5,798 nucleotides of DNA from Lachnospiraceae bacterium (GTDB lineage: Bacteria; Bacillota; Clostridia; Lachnospirales; Lachnospiraceae): positions 1 through 5,798 of the forward strand of contig JAFVEU010000163.1 of assembly GCA_017475845.1 (NCBI GenBank), in the 5' to 3' direction. A program made the position numbers and the translations under genes. Below, piece after piece: positions 1 through 5,539 of this stretch. The notes beneath the pieces are model-generated. The model did no database searches and had not been told where the DNA came from. It worked only from the letters and a program-made list of their open reading frames with translations. Position 1 is the stretch's first letter. Each line of letters opens with the position of its first letter.

Positions 1-1
1 A

Positions 2-37
2 GAGATAGAGGGCGTGCTCATAGATATACTGACGTAG
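2..37 (+). CDS. C-terminal end of an upstream gene, probably YaaR family (DUF327); partial
   Basis: Only the last 11 codons and a TAG stop are inside the window, reading EIEGVLIDILT. This resembles the C-terminal end I recall for clostridial YaaR/DUF327 proteins (pattern E-I-x-G-L-L-L-D-I), and in B. subtilis yaaR sits directly upstream of holB, as here. The stop codon touches the holB ATG with no gap and in the same frame, so the two are surely in one operon. YaaR has no firmly known function. With 11 residues the identity rests mainly on synteny; the end of a thymidylate kinase (tmk), another common neighbour in this cluster, is the alternative. Confidence 0.5.
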   Translation, partial: EIEGVLIDILT

Positions 38-1036
38 ATGAAGGGATTTCGTGATATAATCGGACAGGAAAGGTCCATAAAGCATATAAGGGATGCGGTA
101 AGGACCGGACACGCAGCCCATGCCTATATCCTTGACGGGGAAAAGGGCATGGGGAAGAAGACTCTGGCCGCAGCTTTTGCTAAAGCCCTGCAGTGCGAGA
201 AGCCTGTGGAGGAGAGGGAGGACGGAGAGCCCTGCGGGGTCTGTCATTCCTGTATCATGGCTGACAGCGGGAGTCATCCGGACATCATAAACGTGACCCA
301 TGAAAAGGCAGGAAGCATTTCCGTTGATGAGATCAGAACCCAGGTGGTCAATGATGTGCAGATCAAGCCCTACAGCAGTAAGAGGAAGATCTACATCATC
401 CCGGATGCCTGTCTTATGACTCAGGAAGCCCAGAATGCCCTGCTAAAGACTCTAGAGGAGCCACCGTCATATATCACCATCTTTCTTCTGGCGGATAATA
501 AGGAAATGCTGCTCCCCACCATTGTTTCAAGAGCGGTATGCCTCTCCATGAGGGCCCTGGGGACAGAGGACATAGTTTCTTATCTCCAGAGGGAAAAGGG
601 ACTTCCTCCCCATGAAACGGAGACGGCGGCTTCCTTTGCCCGGGGAAATCTGGGAAAGGCCCTGCTCCTTACGGAAAGTGAGGATTTCTCCCTGCTCTTT
701 GAAGAGGTCATGCGAGTCCTGTCCGGGGTCAGGGAGATGTCGGACGTGATGATATCCGGGGCGGCTTCGGAAGCGGCCTCATATAAGGAAAAGCGTGACG
801 ACTATCTGGAGATACTTTTGCTGTGGTTCAGGGATGTGCTCTATTTAAAATCCGGAGGAGACCCGGAAAAGGCGGTCTTTAAGAACAGGCTTTATGAGAC
901 GGAAGCATCGGCGGAGCAATATTCCTACGAGCAGCTTGGGTGTATAATCGAAGCGATAAAGACAGCGGGATCGAGACTTAAGTCAAATGTGAACCCCGAA
1001 TATACTTATGAAATGCTGTTTGCGGCAATGAGGTAA
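38..1036 (+). CDS. holB: DNA polymerase III delta prime subunit (clamp loader)
   Basis: HolB is part of the clamp loader that opens the DnaN sliding clamp and places it on primed DNA during replication. The 332-residue product has the family architecture. The AAA+ N-terminus starts with FRDIIGQE (residues 4-11). A Walker A-like GEKGMGKKT spans 34-42. Four zinc-ligand cysteines lie at 53, 66, 69 and 72. The clamp-loader hallmark NALLKTLEEPP is at 133-143. The usual Ser-Arg-Cys motif reads Ser-Arg-Ala here (164-166); the arginine that acts in trans in the clamp loader is kept. The C-terminal third is the helical collar domain. ATG follows the upstream TAG directly and no Shine-Dalgarno sequence is visible close by, so translation probably depends on coupling to the upstream gene. 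It is followed 5 nt later by ricT. Length and motifs fit HolB rather than the longer DnaX. Confidence 0.95.
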   Translation: MKGFRDIIGQERSIKHIRDAVRTGHAAHAYILDGEKGMGKKTLAAAFAKALQCEKPVEEREDGEPCGVCHSCIMADSGSHPDIINVTHEKAGSISVDEIRTQVVNDVQIKPYSSKRKIYIIPDACLMTQEAQNALLKTLEEPPSYITIFLLADNKEMLLPTIVSRAVCLSMRALGTEDIVSYLQREKGLPPHETETAASFARGNLGKALLLTESEDFSLLFEEVMRVLSGVREMSDVMISGAASEAASYKEKRDDYLEILLLWFRDVLYLKSGGDPEKAVFKNRLYETEASAEQYSYEQLGCIIEAIKTAGSRLKSNVNPEYTYEMLFAAMR

Positions 1037-1041
1037 AAGAA

Positions 1042-2046
1042 GTGGTTAAGGTTGTTAATGTAAGGTTCAGATCAGCGGGTAAGGTTTATACTTTTTCCAC
1101 CGGGGATCTGGAGGTAAAAAAAGGCGATCACTGCATAGTGGAAACCGTGCGGGGAAAGGAAATGGGGAAGGTGGTGTCCGACCCTGCGGAAAAGGACGAA
1201 AAGACCCTTAATCCCAACTCCCCTTTACGGAGCATTATCCGTGTCGCCACGGAAGAAGACCGGGAAAATGATAGGAAGAACCGGGAAAAGGAAAAGGAAG
1301 CGATAAAGATCTGCAAGGAGAAGATAAGGAAGCATGAGCTGGAAATGAAGCTCATAGATGCAGAGTATACCTTTGATAACAGTAAGCTTCTCTTCTATTT
1401 CACCGCAGACGGAAGGATAGATTTCAGGGAGCTGGTGAAGGATCTGGCTGCCGTATTCCGCACAAGGATCGAGCTCAGGCAGATAGGTGTCCGGGACGAG
1501 ACCAAGATCCTTGGGGGTTACGGGCCCTGCGGCAGGGAGCTCTGCTGCCACAGCTACCTGTCGGATTTCGTTCCCGTATCCATCCGCATGGCCAAGGACC
1601 AGGATCTGTCCCTCAACCCCACCAAGATTTCCGGGGTTTGCGGACGTCTCATGTGCTGTCTTAAAAATGAGGAGGACACATACGAGTACCTGAATAAGAA
1701 GCTGCCGGGAGTAGGAGATCTGGTGGCGGATCCCCAGGGAGAAGAGGGGACCGTTACGGAGGTGAACGTGCTCCGTCAGAGGATAAAGGTACTCTTTGAG
1801 ACCGAGGATGAAAAGGAGATAAGGGAATATCCTGCGGAGGAGATAACCTTTAAGGCAAAGAGAAAGAAGGGACAGAACCAGCAGAAGAACAAGCAGGAAA
1901 AGGAGCCTGACGAGCCCCTTCCGAAGGAGCTTCTGGAAGAGGACTTCCCCGAAGGGGAAAGAAATGCTGCAAGCGGCGGTCCGGAACAGAAGGAAAAGAA
2001 TGAAAACCGGAAAAGAAACAGGCGAAAGAAGCATAAAGACGGCTGA
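1042..2046 (+). CDS. ricT: PSP1-family RicT/YaaT, subunit of the Ric (RicA-RicF-RicT) complex
   Basis: In B. subtilis RicT acts with RicA and RicF in an Fe-S-containing complex that promotes RNase Y-dependent mRNA maturation and affects sporulation, competence and biofilm formation. The 334-residue product has the PSP1 core, including FTADGRIDFRELVKDLA (120-136) and two cysteine clusters: GPCGRELCC (161-169; Cys163, 168, 169) and SGVCGRLMCC (197-206; Cys200, 205, 206). These are the candidate Fe-S ligands. The start is GTG: a TGAGGT ribosome-site match (1029-1034) lies 7 nt upstream and overlaps the holB stop, and no ATG start fits. Residues from about 271 on form a Lys/Glu/Gln/Arg-rich, probably disordered tail, making the protein about 60 residues longer than B. 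subtilis YaaT. That tail overlaps the start of the next gene. yabA, next to yaaT in Bacillus, is absent. Confidence 0.95.
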   Translation: MVKVVNVRFRSAGKVYTFSTGDLEVKKGDHCIVETVRGKEMGKVVSDPAEKDEKTLNPNSPLRSIIRVATEEDRENDRKNREKEKEAIKICKEKIRKHELEMKLIDAEYTFDNSKLLFYFTADGRIDFRELVKDLAAVFRTRIELRQIGVRDETKILGGYGPCGRELCCHSYLSDFVPVSIRMAKDQDLSLNPTKISGVCGRLMCCLKNEEDTYEYLNKKLPGVGDLVADPQGEEGTVTEVNVLRQRIKVLFETEDEKEIREYPAEEITFKAKRKKGQNQQKNKQEKEPDEPLPKELLEEDFPEGERNAASGGPEQKEKNENRKRNRRKKHKDG

Positions 2047-2794
2047 AACAGGGCTGTTTCCCGTGGAGCTGAAGGAGGGTGAGCGTTTTGACGATCTTCA
2101 GCGCAACGGTTACGAGATAATACAGAATAAGGAAAGGTTCTGCTTCGGAATGGATGCGGTGCTTTTATCCGGCTTTGCGGGAGTGAAAAAGGGCGGAAAG
2201 CTTATTGACCTTGGCACGGGAACGGGAATACTCCCCATCCTTTTGTCTGCAAAGACCGGAGGCAGCCATTTCACCGGGCTTGAGATACAGAAAGAGAGCG
2301 TTGATATGGCAAGGAGAAGCGTCATACATAACGGTCTCACGGACAGGATTGACATCATTGAGGGCGATATCAGGGAAGCTGACAGGCTTTTTTGTTCGGC
2401 CTCTTTTGATACGGTGGTCTCAAATCCTCCCTATATGCCGGGAGGAAGCGGCATCCCGAATCCCGATTCCCCGAAGGCTGTTGCGAGGCATGAGATACTG
2501 TGCAGCCTTTCCGATGTGGTAAAAGCCGCAGCCTTTCTTTTGAAGGAGGGGGGAAGCTTCTGCCTTGTCCACAGGCCTTACAGGCTGCCGGATATTTTCG
2601 GGGAGATGAGGGATCATCACATCGAGCCAAAGAGAATGCGCTTGGTCTACCCCTATATCGATAAAAGGCCCTCCATGGTGCTTATAGAGGGAAGAAAGGG
2701 CGGAAAGCCGGAGCTTATCTGCGAAGAACCCCTTGTGATATACGGCGAGGACGGGAAATATACAGAAGAGATACGGGAAAGATACGGGTACTGA
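2000..2794 (+). CDS. TrmN6/YabB-type tRNA (adenine37-N6)-methyltransferase
   Basis: This is a SAM-dependent class I methyltransferase of the YfiC/TrmN6 (B. subtilis YabB) group; E. coli YfiC methylates N6 of A37 in tRNA1(Val). Counting from the ATG at 2000 (264 residues), the family opening GERFDDLQRNGYEIIQ is at 27-42 and FCFGMDAVLLSGFA at 47-60. SAM motif I is LIDLGTGTG at 68-76, the ribose-binding acidic position is Glu95, and the catalytic NPPY that marks base-amino methyltransferases is at 142-145. Three starts are possible. ATG 1964 would overlap ricT by 83 nt. ATG 2000 has AAGGA at 1990-1994 with 5-nt spacing and a 47-nt overlap. GTG 2063 lies nearest to the conserved core but has a poor ribosome site. 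I favour 2000. The substrate tRNA is inferred from the family only. rsmI follows after 3 nt. Confidence 0.9.
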   Translation: MKTGKETGERSIKTAETGLFPVELKEGERFDDLQRNGYEIIQNKERFCFGMDAVLLSGFAGVKKGGKLIDLGTGTGILPILLSAKTGGSHFTGLEIQKESVDMARRSVIHNGLTDRIDIIEGDIREADRLFCSASFDTVVSNPPYMPGGSGIPNPDSPKAVARHEILCSLSDVVKAAAFLLKEGGSFCLVHRPYRLPDIFGEMRDHHIEPKRMRLVYPYIDKRPSMVLIEGRKGGKPELICEEPLVIYGEDGKYTEEIRERYGY

Positions 2795-2797
2795 AAG

Positions 2798-3655
2798 ATG
2801 CCGGGAACGCTTTTCTTATGTGCAACACCCATAGGAAACCTTAAGGATATGACGGAGAGGGTACTGGATACCCTTAATAATGTAAGCCTCATAGCTGCCG
2901 AGGATACCCGGAACAGCATGAAGCTCCTTACCCGTTTCGATATCCATGTGCCTCTTACGAGCTATCATGAGTACAATAAATACGATAAGGCGGAGGAGCT
3001 TGTGACCCTGCTTCTGTCCGGGAAGGATATCGCCCTTATAACCGATGCGGGAACCCCTGCCGTTTCCGATCCGGGGGAGGTGCTGGTTAAAAAATGCATC
3101 GAAGCGGGGATAAAGGTCACTTCTCTCCCGGGGGCCTGCGCTGCCATAACGGCACTGACTCTGTCGGGCTTAAGCACCGGACGCTTTACCTTTGAGGGCT
3201 TCCTTCCCTCCGAAAACAGGGAGAGACGGGAGATCCTTAGTGAGCTGAAGGATGAATACAGGACCATTATCATCTATGAAGCGCCCCACCACCTGAATAA
3301 GACTTTGAAAGACCTGCTTGATACCCTCGGGGACAGAAGGATAGCGATCTGCCGGGAGCTTACCAAGATCCACGAGGAAACGGTACATACCACCATCAGC
3401 GCGGCTCTTATGTCCTCGGAGGAAAAAAAGCCCAGGGGGGAATATGTGCTGGTTATAGAGGGAAAGGACAGGGAGGCTGAAAAGGCCGAGAAGATAAAGG
3501 GGTTTGAGGAGCTCGGGATCAAGGAGCACCTTGAAACCTATGAAAAACAGGGTATGGACAGGAAAGAAGCCATGAAGGCAGTGGCCAGGGACAGGGGCGT
3601 CCGGAAAAGAGATATCTACAACGCCCTTTTGTCCGAGGACGGAGGAAAGACATGA
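2798..3655 (+). CDS. rsmI: 16S rRNA (cytidine1402-2'-O)-methyltransferase RsmI
   Basis: RsmI adds the 2'-O-methyl group to C1402 in the 16S rRNA decoding centre, using SAM. It belongs to the tetrapyrrole (class III) methyltransferase fold. In the 285-residue product the diagnostic motifs are in order: CATPIGNL (8-15), IAAEDTR (32-38), ITDAGTPAVSDPG (81-93), SLPGACA (109-115), IYEAPH (159-164), CRELTKIHEE (185-194) and PRGEYVLVIEG (212-222). The C-terminal 60 or so residues form the helical domain typical of RsmI. One small deviation is His at 165, where most members have Arg or Lys after EAPH. The ATG lies 3 nt after the preceding stop and has only a weak ribosome site, which suggests translational coupling. 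Its stop overlaps the serpin start as ATGA. The GIY-YIG gene yazA, present between these methyltransferases in Bacillus, is missing here. Confidence 0.96.
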   Translation: MPGTLFLCATPIGNLKDMTERVLDTLNNVSLIAAEDTRNSMKLLTRFDIHVPLTSYHEYNKYDKAEELVTLLLSGKDIALITDAGTPAVSDPGEVLVKKCIEAGIKVTSLPGACAAITALTLSGLSTGRFTFEGFLPSENRERREILSELKDEYRTIIIYEAPHHLNKTLKDLLDTLGDRRIAICRELTKIHEETVHTTISAALMSSEEKKPRGEYVLVIEGKDREAEKAEKIKGFEELGIKEHLETYEKQGMDRKEAMKAVARDRGVRKRDIYNALLSEDGGKT

Positions 3656-5043
3656 AAAAGACTATTATGGTGATGCTGATAATATCCTTCTGTACGGGGG
3701 TCATGCTGACCGGATGCGGTAAGGGGGAGGAGCCTGTCGAGCTGAAGCCCTTAAGCCCGGAGGAGCCTGCTCCGGCAGGGATCCCGGAGGGCGAAGTGAC
3801 TCCGGCGGCAGCTCATGAAGAGACCTCCGGCGGAGAGGCGGCCCTGCAGCCGGTAGCGGAAGAAACCCCGGATGATGCGGAGGGCACAGACATCGGAGAA
3901 AGCGCGGATACCGACATGACCTTTGATAATATCAGGGCTTCCGTAGAAGCCTTTAACCTGAAGCTTTATAAGGAATACGAAGGAAAGGGCAATCTCTTCT
4001 ATTCACCCTGCAGTATAGTGTCGGCTCTGGCGCTTACGGACCTTGCAGCCCGGGGAGAAACAAAGGAGGAGATGGAGACAGTCTTAAATATCACGGACTT
4101 TGAAAGCTTCAAGCAGGAGATGAAGGCTTTCAACGAAAGAAAGCAGTCGGAAAAAGCTTACCTTAAGACTGCAAACGGCCTTTTTATCGATAAAAACCTG
4201 AAGCTCAGTGACAGCTATAAGGAGGATTTCGAGGATCCCGCAAAGGAATATTTTAAGGGAGAGTTCCGGAGTGTGGATTTTAAGGACACGGAAACCGTGA
4301 AGCAGGAGATCTCCCGCTGGGTAAGCGATGCCACGGAGGAGATGATACCGGATTACAAAACCGCTGCAGATGCGGAAACCGTGGCGGATATCCTTAATGC
4401 GGTATATTTTTACGGAGAATGGCAGAGAAAGTTTTCGGGGAGCGATACCCGGAAGGACCTTTTCCGGACTGCGGAGGGGGATAAGGAAGTTGATATGATG
4501 TATATGGAAAGCGAATATTTCCGCTATGTTTCCGACGCAGACGGTGTGAAAGCCGTCGCCCTTCCCTATGACGATGGCAGTTACGAAATGGACATTTTTA
4601 TGTATGCTGATCCGGAAAAAAAGGAAACGGAGGGGATATTCGATATCATTTCCGGAGAGGATATCCTCTCCCGGCTGGATAATGCAGATGAAACCGAGCT
4701 TTCCACTCTTGCCCTGCCGAAGTTCAAAATGGACCTGGAGCTTGAGGGGCTGAAGGAGAAGCTTGGATCCATGGGACTTGAAAGGGCCTTTTCGGGAGAT
4801 GCGGATTTTTCCATTTTGGCCGACAGCCTGCAGATCTCCGATATCTGCCACCGGGCGGTGGTGGAAGTGGATGAGGAGGGAAGCAGGGCCGCTGCGGTTA
4901 CTGAGGTAGTCATGAAGCTCACCTCCGTCATGCCCATGGAAGAAGTAAAAGAGGACTTTATCGCCGATAAACCCTTTGTTTTCATGATCCGTGACAGGGA
5001 AAGCGGAGTGATACTCTTTACCGGAAGGGTGAATGAGTTATAA
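3652..5043 (+). CDS. Lipoprotein serpin (surface-anchored serine/cysteine protease inhibitor)
   Basis: The 463-residue product begins with a lipoprotein signal: MKKT, a hydrophobic stretch, then lipobox LTGC with lipidated Cys22. Residues 23-89 are a Pro/Glu/Ala/Asp-rich, probably unstructured linker. The serpin domain spans about 90-463. Family hallmarks are NLFYSPCSIVSALALTD (114-130), TANGLFID (173-180), SRWVSDATEEMIPD (221-234), ILNAVYFYGEWQ (247-258) and the C-terminal signature around FIADKPFVFMI (436-446), ending in GVILFTGRV. The hinge, EEGSRAAAVT (408-417), has Gly at P15, Ser at P14 and Ala at P12-P10, as in inhibitory serpins. By standard spacing P1-P1' is Thr424-Ser425, pointing to an elastase- or subtilisin-like target; this is inference. 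The ATG overlaps the rsmI stop and has GGAGG at 3641-3645. Codon use matches its neighbours, so any transfer is old. It is the only non-housekeeping gene in the window. Confidence 0.96.
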   Translation: MKKTIMVMLIISFCTGVMLTGCGKGEEPVELKPLSPEEPAPAGIPEGEVTPAAAHEETSGGEAALQPVAEETPDDAEGTDIGESADTDMTFDNIRASVEAFNLKLYKEYEGKGNLFYSPCSIVSALALTDLAARGETKEEMETVLNITDFESFKQEMKAFNERKQSEKAYLKTANGLFIDKNLKLSDSYKEDFEDPAKEYFKGEFRSVDFKDTETVKQEISRWVSDATEEMIPDYKTAADAETVADILNAVYFYGEWQRKFSGSDTRKDLFRTAEGDKEVDMMYMESEYFRYVSDADGVKAVALPYDDGSYEMDIFMYADPEKKETEGIFDIISGEDILSRLDNADETELSTLALPKFKMDLELEGLKEKLGSMGLERAFSGDADFSILADSLQISDICHRAVVEVDEEGSRAAAVTEVVMKLTSVMPMEEVKEDFIADKPFVFMIRDRESGVILFTGRVNEL

Positions 5044-5051
5044 AACGCCAC

Positions 5052-5068
5052 GGAAAAACGGTTTTTCC
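5052..5068. repeat. Inverted repeat with A-tract and T-tract abutting the hup -35 box
   Basis: Arms GGAAAAA (5052-5058) and TTTTTCC (5062-5068) are perfectly complementary around CGG; as DNA the match extends to 8-bp arms about the central G. It lies 8 nt after the serpin stop and directly touches the -35 box at 5069. In RNA it could form a small A-U-rich hairpin at the 3' end of the serpin operon, but no U-run follows it, so it is a poor intrinsic terminator. As DNA, the A-tract upstream of -35 could act like an UP element or a regulator site. The role is unresolved. Confidence 0.5.
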
Positions 5069-5097
5069 TTGACAAAGCCCTTAAAAACGTATATAAG
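5069..5097 (+). promoter_or_regulatory. Sigma-A type promoter of hup
   Basis: A perfect -35 hexamer TTGACA (5069-5074) and a 5-of-6 -10 hexamer TATAAG (5092-5097) are separated by exactly 17 nt. The start of transcription would be near 5103-5105, giving a leader of about 60 nt before the hup ATG. Such a near-consensus promoter fits an abundant protein like HU. It also marks the boundary between the upstream operon and the hup-rqcP unit. Confidence 0.85.
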
Positions 5098-5105
5098 TAT
5101 ATCTG

Positions 5106-5123
5106 GTGGTCTGAGGAGGCCAC
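5106..5123 (+). promoter_or_regulatory. Predicted 5' leader hairpin in the hup mRNA
   Basis: Arms GTGGTCT (5106-5112) and AGGCCAC (5117-5123) pair over 7 bp with one G-U pair, closing a GAGG tetraloop at 5113-5116. The hairpin begins one to three nucleotides after the predicted transcription start. The loop plus part of the 3' arm reads like a second Shine-Dalgarno sequence, 26 nt upstream of the real one (AGGAGG, 5149-5154). A 5'-end hairpin could protect the mRNA, or the loop could be a ribosome standby site. Both ideas are inference. Confidence 0.5.
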
Positions 5124-5162
5124 ATAAATTCAAAGAAAACTCGATCAGAGGAGGAGTTCAAA

Positions 5163-5441
5163 ATGAACAAAACAGAATTAGTTGCTGCTGTTGCCGAGAA
5201 GGCAGGCCTGACAAAGAAAGATGCTGAAGCAGCTGTAAAGGCTTTTACAGACGTTGTTTCCGCACAGCTTAAGAAGGGTGACAAGGTTCAGCTTGTTGGC
5301 TTCGGTACTTTCGAAGTTTCCAAGAGGGCTGCAAGAGAGGGAAGAAATCCCCAGACCGGCGCTGTTATGAAGATAGCTGCTTCCAAGGCACCTAAGTTCA
5401 AGGCCGGCAAGGCTCTTAAGGATCTTGTAAACAAGAAATAA
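5163..5441 (+). CDS. hup: DNA-binding protein HU
   Basis: HU is the small dimeric nucleoid protein that bends and compacts DNA. The 92-residue product is full length. The helical N-terminal half starts MNKTELVAAVAEKAGL and the dimerisation core ends at VQLVGFGTFEV (42-52). The DNA-clasping arm follows with KRAAREGRNPQTG (54-66), including the conserved Arg-Asn-Pro tip, and the C-terminus KAPKFKAGKALKDLV is classic. The start is fixed by AGGAGG (5149-5154) with 8-nt spacing. Codon use leans to GTT, GCT and CTT more than in neighbouring genes, as expected of a very highly expressed gene. It has its own promoter and a strong terminator. rqcP lies downstream, a pairing common in Firmicutes. Confidence 0.98.
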   Translation: MNKTELVAAVAEKAGLTKKDAEAAVKAFTDVVSAQLKKGDKVQLVGFGTFEVSKRAAREGRNPQTGAVMKIAASKAPKFKAGKALKDLVNKK

Positions 5442-5452
5442 TTTGTTTTAGA

Positions 5453-5507
5453 TCTGAGACATTCCGGGACATGTGCTGAGGCTCATGTCCCTTTTTTTCG
5501 TCTCAGA
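5453..5507. repeat. Outer inverted repeat enclosing the hup terminator
   Basis: TCTGAGAC (5453-5460) and GTCTCAGA (5500-5507) are perfect 8-bp complements that flank the terminator stem on both sides, including its T-run. In a readthrough transcript they could extend the structure into a two-tier stem with small internal loops. They could stabilise the hup 3' end or provide a processing site in the hup-rqcP transcript; no function is proven by the sequence. Confidence 0.6.
5466..5498 (+). terminator. Rho-independent terminator after hup
   Basis: Arms GGGACATG (5466-5473) and CATGTCCC (5484-5491) form a perfect 8-bp stem around a 10-nt loop, which can add an inner GC/GC pair. Seven T residues follow at 5492-5498. 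It lies 24 nt after the hup stop and should end most hup transcripts. Since no clear promoter is visible between it and rqcP, rqcP may depend on readthrough, at a much lower level than HU. Confidence 0.93.
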
Positions 5508-5539
5508 CTGCCTGCGGAAATTCAGGGAGGAGAAGGGAA

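Noticed and set aside
1225..2034. Long open frame of 269 codons on the minus strand across ricT
   Set aside because: It is an antisense shadow of ricT: low-complexity, Leu/Phe-rich translation with no family motifs, and the + strand has an unmistakable PSP1 protein.
4084..4851. Minus-strand open frame of 255 codons inside the serpin
   Set aside because: It is a shadow of the serpin coding sequence, with no ribosome site or recognisable domain.
5052..5068. The A/T-tract hairpin as a standard intrinsic terminator for the serpin operon
   Set aside because: The stem is mostly A-U and there is no T-run after it; TTGACA follows immediately. It is kept only as an inverted repeat of unknown role.
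4581..5123. Minus-strand open frame of 180 codons running from the hup leader into the serpin
   Set aside because: The Ser-rich translation mirrors Glu/Gly-rich sense codons. It would start inside the hup leader, and I see no family motif.
5033..5227. + strand 64-codon frame bridging the serpin end and hup
   Set aside because: It overlaps the hup promoter and the true hup start in another frame and lacks a convincing ribosome site.
5109..5508. GTCTGAG in the hup leader (5109-5115) is complementary to CTCAGAC after the terminator (5502-5508), suggesting 5'-3' pairing
   Set aside because: A 7-nt match at about 400 nt distance is easily due to chance, and each partner already has a better local pairing partner.
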